A stretch of 38,733 nt of DNA from Bacteroidales bacterium (lineage in GTDB: Bacteria > Bacteroidota > Bacteroidia > Bacteroidales > VadinHA17). The notes under the pieces are model-generated. The model was not told the origin of the DNA. It saw nothing but the letters and a program-made list of their open reading frames with translations, and ran no database searches. Below, in pieces: positions 35,699-38,733 of this stretch. Both the position numbers and the translations under genes were made by a program. Location of the stretch: positions 1 to 38,733 of the forward strand of contig JALVJE010000071.1 in assembly GCA_027028505.1 (NCBI GenBank), in the 5' to 3' direction. Each line of letters opens with the position of its first letter. Positions within the stretch are counted from its first letter, which is position 1.

Positions 35699-36070
35699 AT
35701 GGGAGAAATAAGAGAAATCAGCTCTGAAGAGATCAGAGACAAAGTTATTGAAGGAATACAAAAGAAAAAAGGCCATGATATCGTTGTTCTGGACCTGGAG
35801 AAGATCGAAATAGCGGTATGTCGTTATTTTGTGATCTGCCATGGTGAATCGAACACACAGGTGTCGGCCATCGCCGAGTCGGTGGAAGAGGTGGTGAAGA
35901 AAGAACTGAAAGAACATGTTTGGCACCGGGAAGGTTACCGGAATGCACAATGGATCCTGCTGGATTACGGGGATGTGGTGGTGCATGTTTTTGAGAGACC
36001 GTACCGGGAGTTCTACGACCTTGAGGGGTTGTGGGCAGATGCGGAACGTGAGGATATCGGCGGGGAATAA
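35699..36070 (+). CDS. rsfS: Ribosome silencing factor
   Basis: HDIVVLDLEKIEIAVCRYFVICHGESNTQVSAIAESVEE...WILLDYGDVVVHVFERPYREFYDLEGLWADA. Start set at MGEIRE. Confidence 0.95.
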   Translation: MGEIREISSEEIRDKVIEGIQKKKGHDIVVLDLEKIEIAVCRYFVICHGESNTQVSAIAESVEEVVKKELKEHVWHREGYRNAQWILLDYGDVVVHVFERPYREFYDLEGLWADAEREDIGGE

Positions 36071-36089
36071 AAGTGCGGAGTGAACAGTT

Positions 36090-38249
36090 ATGACAGATAA
36101 TAAGCAGAAGAACATGCCGGGGCGTAAACCCGGCGGACAAATGCCGGAGAAAAAGCCCAGATTCAGTATCTACTGGATCTATGCCATCATTGCGGTGGGC
36201 TTTATCCTGGTGCAGTGGCTCTATACGGGGACGCCGGTACAGGAGATCTCCTGGCAGAAGGTGGAGAATGAGATGATCCCCCATCATGATATCGAGAAGA
36301 TCGTCGTGATCAACCACGACCTGGCAGAGGTGTATCTGACCGAGGGAGCGATCAAATCGGGACGCTACAAGGATGTCAAGGAGACTTCCCGTGGGGCATT
36401 CAGCAAGCCTTCGCCGCAGTACCGTTTTCATATCGGATCGGTGGAGACTTTCGAGAACAAACTGCACAAAGCGGAAGAAAAATACGGCTACAAGGACGAA
36501 GAGAGGATCGAGGTGAATTACCAGACCAAAGCCGATATCTGGGGTGGTCTGATGGCCTGGCTGTTGCCCTTCCTGCTCCTTATCGGCATCTGGATCTTTA
36601 TCTTCCGCCGTATGGGAGGCGGTGCCGGCGGTGGCGGAGGCAATATCTTCAGTGTGGGCAAGTCGAAGGCCAAGATCTTTGACAAAGACTCGCATGTAAA
36701 GGTTGACTTCAAGGATGTGGCAGGGTTGGAAGAGGCCAAGGTAGAGGTGAAGGAGATCGTGGATTTCCTGAAGAATCCCAGGAAATATACGAGTCTGGGG
36801 GGCAAGATCCCCAAGGGTGCTTTGCTGGTAGGTCCTCCCGGTACGGGCAAGACCCTCCTGGCCAAGGCGGTGGCGGGAGAGGCCAATGTGCCTTTCTTCT
36901 CCATCTCCGGTTCTGATTTTGTGGAGATGTTCGTGGGTGTGGGGGCCTCGCGTGTGCGTGACCTCTTCAAGCAGGCCAAGGAGAAAGCTCCCTGCATCGT
37001 CTTCATCGATGAGATCGATGCTGTGGGACGGGCCCGCGGACGCAATCCCAATTTCGGGGCCAATGATGAGCGGGAGAATACGCTCAACCAACTGCTCACC
37101 GAGATGGACGGCTTCGGCAGCAATGCCGGCGTGATCATCCTTGCCGCCACCAACAGGGCTGATATCCTCGACAAAGCCCTTCTGCGTGCAGGTCGTTTCG
37201 ACCGGCAGATACATGTGGAGCTCCCCGACCTCAACGAACGGAAGGAGATCTTCAAAGTACACATGAAACCCATCAAACTGGGTAAGGATATTGATGTGGA
37301 AATGCTGGCGCGGCAGACCCCCGGTTTTTCGGGAGCGGACATTGCCAACATCTGCAACGAGTCGGCTCTGATAGCTGCCCGGAAAGGCAAGAAGAGCGTG
37401 CATATGCAGGATTTTATGGATGCCATCGACCGCATCATCGGAGGGCTGGAGCGTAAGAACCGCATCATCACCATGGAAGAGAAGAAGACCATCGCCTATC
37501 ATGAGGCGGGTCATGCCACGGTGAGCTGGCTGCTCGAACATGCCCATCCCCTGGTGAAGGTGACCATCGTACCGCGGGGCCAGTCGCTGGGTGCTGCCTG
37601 GTACCTGCCCGAAGAGCGGCAGATCACCACCCGTGAACAGATGTTCGACGAGATCTGTGCCGCCCTGGGTGGGCGTGCCGCCGAAGAGGTGGTCTTCGGG
37701 ACGATCTCCACAGGCGCCCTCAACGACCTGGAGAAGGTGACCAAACAGGCGTATGCCATGGTATCCTACTTCGGAATGAGTGAAAAGATCGGCACGATCA
37801 GTTTTTATGATTCCTCAGGCCAGAACGAGTACGGTTTCACCAAACCATACAGCGAACGCACAGCCGAGATGATCGACCAGGAAGTGAAGGATCTGGTGGA
37901 GAAAGCATACGAACGGGCCAAGGATATCCTGAGAAAGAACAAAGAGAAGCACAGAGAACTGGCCGAGCTGTTGCTGGAGAAAGAGGTGATCTTCTCCGAA
38001 GACCTGGTGAGGATATTCGGAGAAAGAAAGAACATGAAAGACCTGCCCCTGGCTGTCAACGGGAAGAAAAAAGGTAAAACAGGCAGAGCCAAAACAGCTG
38101 CCGTTGACAGGGGGAAAGAAAATGTAACGGATGAACAGAAGAGTGCCGGCAGGGATGAAGCGCAGCAGGGTGTCCTGAAACCTTTTTCCGGGGATAACGG
38201 GAAAGAGAAAAAGACCGGAGAAAAAAAAGAAAGCGGGGAGAAAGCATAA
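36090..38249 (+). CDS. ftsH: ATP-dependent zinc metalloprotease FtsH
   Basis: [21 protein letters not shown] region, HEAGH zinc motif. Confidence 0.98.
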   Translation: MTDNKQKNMPGRKPGGQMPEKKPRFSIYWIYAIIAVGFILVQWLYTGTPVQEISWQKVENEMIPHHDIEKIVVINHDLAEVYLTEGAIKSGRYKDVKETSRGAFSKPSPQYRFHIGSVETFENKLHKAEEKYGYKDEERIEVNYQTKADIWGGLMAWLLPFLLLIGIWIFIFRRMGGGAGGGGGNIFSVGKSKAKIFDKDSHVKVDFKDVAGLEEAKVEVKEIVDFLKNPRKYTSLGGKIPKGALLVGPPGTGKTLLAKAVAGEANVPFFSISGSDFVEMFVGVGASRVRDLFKQAKEKAPCIVFIDEIDAVGRARGRNPNFGANDERENTLNQLLTEMDGFGSNAGVIILAATNRADILDKALLRAGRFDRQIHVELPDLNERKEIFKVHMKPIKLGKDIDVEMLARQTPGFSGADIANICNESALIAARKGKKSVHMQDFMDAIDRIIGGLERKNRIITMEEKKTIAYHEAGHATVSWLLEHAHPLVKVTIVPRGQSLGAAWYLPEERQITTREQMFDEICAALGGRAAEEVVFGTISTGALNDLEKVTKQAYAMVSYFGMSEKIGTISFYDSSGQNEYGFTKPYSERTAEMIDQEVKDLVEKAYERAKDILRKNKEKHRELAELLLEKEVIFSEDLVRIFGERKNMKDLPLAVNGKKKGKTGRAKTAAVDRGKENVTDEQKSAGRDEAQQGVLKPFSGDNGKEKKTGEKKESGEKA

Positions 38250-38258
38250 CAGGTAGCG

Positions 38259-38465
38259 ATGGAAAAGGATTGGGAAAAAATATTCACGACTTCACAGCCT
38301 TATCAGGCTGAGGTGGCGCGGCAGGTGCTGGAAGAAGCCGGGATACAGGCAGTAGTGATCAATAAAAAGGATTCCTCTTACCTGGCTTTCGGAGAGGCGG
38401 AGGTATATGTGCAGCAGGATGATGTGATCCGTGCAAAACAACTGATAAAAAACCTGGAGTATTGA
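38259..38465 (+). CDS. DUF2007-like putative signal transducing protein
   Basis: 68-aa ORF; FTTSQPYQAEVARQVLEEAGIQAVVINKKDSSYLAFGEAEVYVQQDDVIRAKQLI. Confidence 0.8.
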   Translation: MEKDWEKIFTTSQPYQAEVARQVLEEAGIQAVVINKKDSSYLAFGEAEVYVQQDDVIRAKQLIKNLEY

Positions 38466-38733
38466 ACAGTCTCCTCAAAAGGACCCTTACCGGTACCCTG
38501 ATCGTCGGTGTTATTCTGGCAGGGCTGCTGATCAACAGCCTTTCCTTTTTTATCGTCTTCCTGGTGATCATGGCGGTTACCCAGTGGGAGTTCTACCATA
38601 TGCTGCATCGTATTAAGGTCAGGGCCCAGGCAACTTTTGGCATCGCCATGGGCGTGACGATGTACATTCTCACCTTTATGGTAGCCATCCATGCCCTGCC
38701 GGAAGAGTACATCTCCCTGATACTGCTTTTCTT
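38462..38733 (+). CDS. cdsA: Phosphatidate cytidylyltransferase, N-terminal part (truncated by window end)
   Basis: Open frame from TTG at 38462: LNSLLKRTLTGTLIVGVILAGLLINSLSFFIVFLVIMAVTQWEFYHML... No ATG start, so absent from the ORF track. Confidence 0.7.
   Translation, partial: MNSLLKRTLTGTLIVGVILAGLLINSLSFFIVFLVIMAVTQWEFYHMLHRIKVRAQATFGIAMGVTMYILTFMVAIHALPEEYISLILLF

Noticed and set aside
35745-37547. 600-aa minus-strand ORF opposite rsfS/ftsH (also 70-1470, 28975-30561, 3497-5110, 18241-19770)
   Set aside because: Antisense shadow ORFs over confidently identified genes; translations are His/Gly/Gln-rich with no recognisable domain, as expected from GC-biased codon usage on the sense strand.

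Overview
This 38.7-kb window looks like a Bacteroidetes (Bacteroidales-like) chromosome. The evidence is the housekeeping gene content, the type IX secretion gene porQ beside cmk, and repeated TAnnTTTG-type -7 promoter elements. I see no CRISPR array, integrase, transposase, rRNA or prophage. Recognisable genes are an M20 peptidase, a GT9/DUF6165 pair, priA, pfkA, ispH, cmk, porQ, an FAD oxidoreductase, a YdcF-like protein, an ankyrin lipoprotein, two tandem AI-2E/PerM-family membrane proteins, an octaheme-TPR cytochrome with Rieske and cytochrome b, a diacylglycerol-kinase-like protein, a DMT permease, tRNA-His, a Tat-type TIM-barrel isomerase, a flippase, a BAX-inhibitor-1-like protein, a class V aminotransferase, rpmE2, lon, coaD, a cysteine-less TlpA-like protein, NUDIX, pyrE, SRPBCC, birA, rsfS, ftsH, a DUF2007-like protein and the start of cdsA. 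The most unusual signal is in the spacers. Nearly every long spacer is a mosaic of short phased arrays (7-, 8-, 9-, 12- and 22/23-bp units) in which the phase and a GT or AC anchor are kept while the unit interior drifts. The same unit order recurs at separate loci, and these arrays are combined with palindromes. They often start at or within a few bases of a stop codon. Other points of interest are a four-hairpin spacer between the AI-2E paralogs, the octaheme/Rieske/cyt b module with an APWY motif at the Qo position, and a TlpA-like protein lacking the CXXC.
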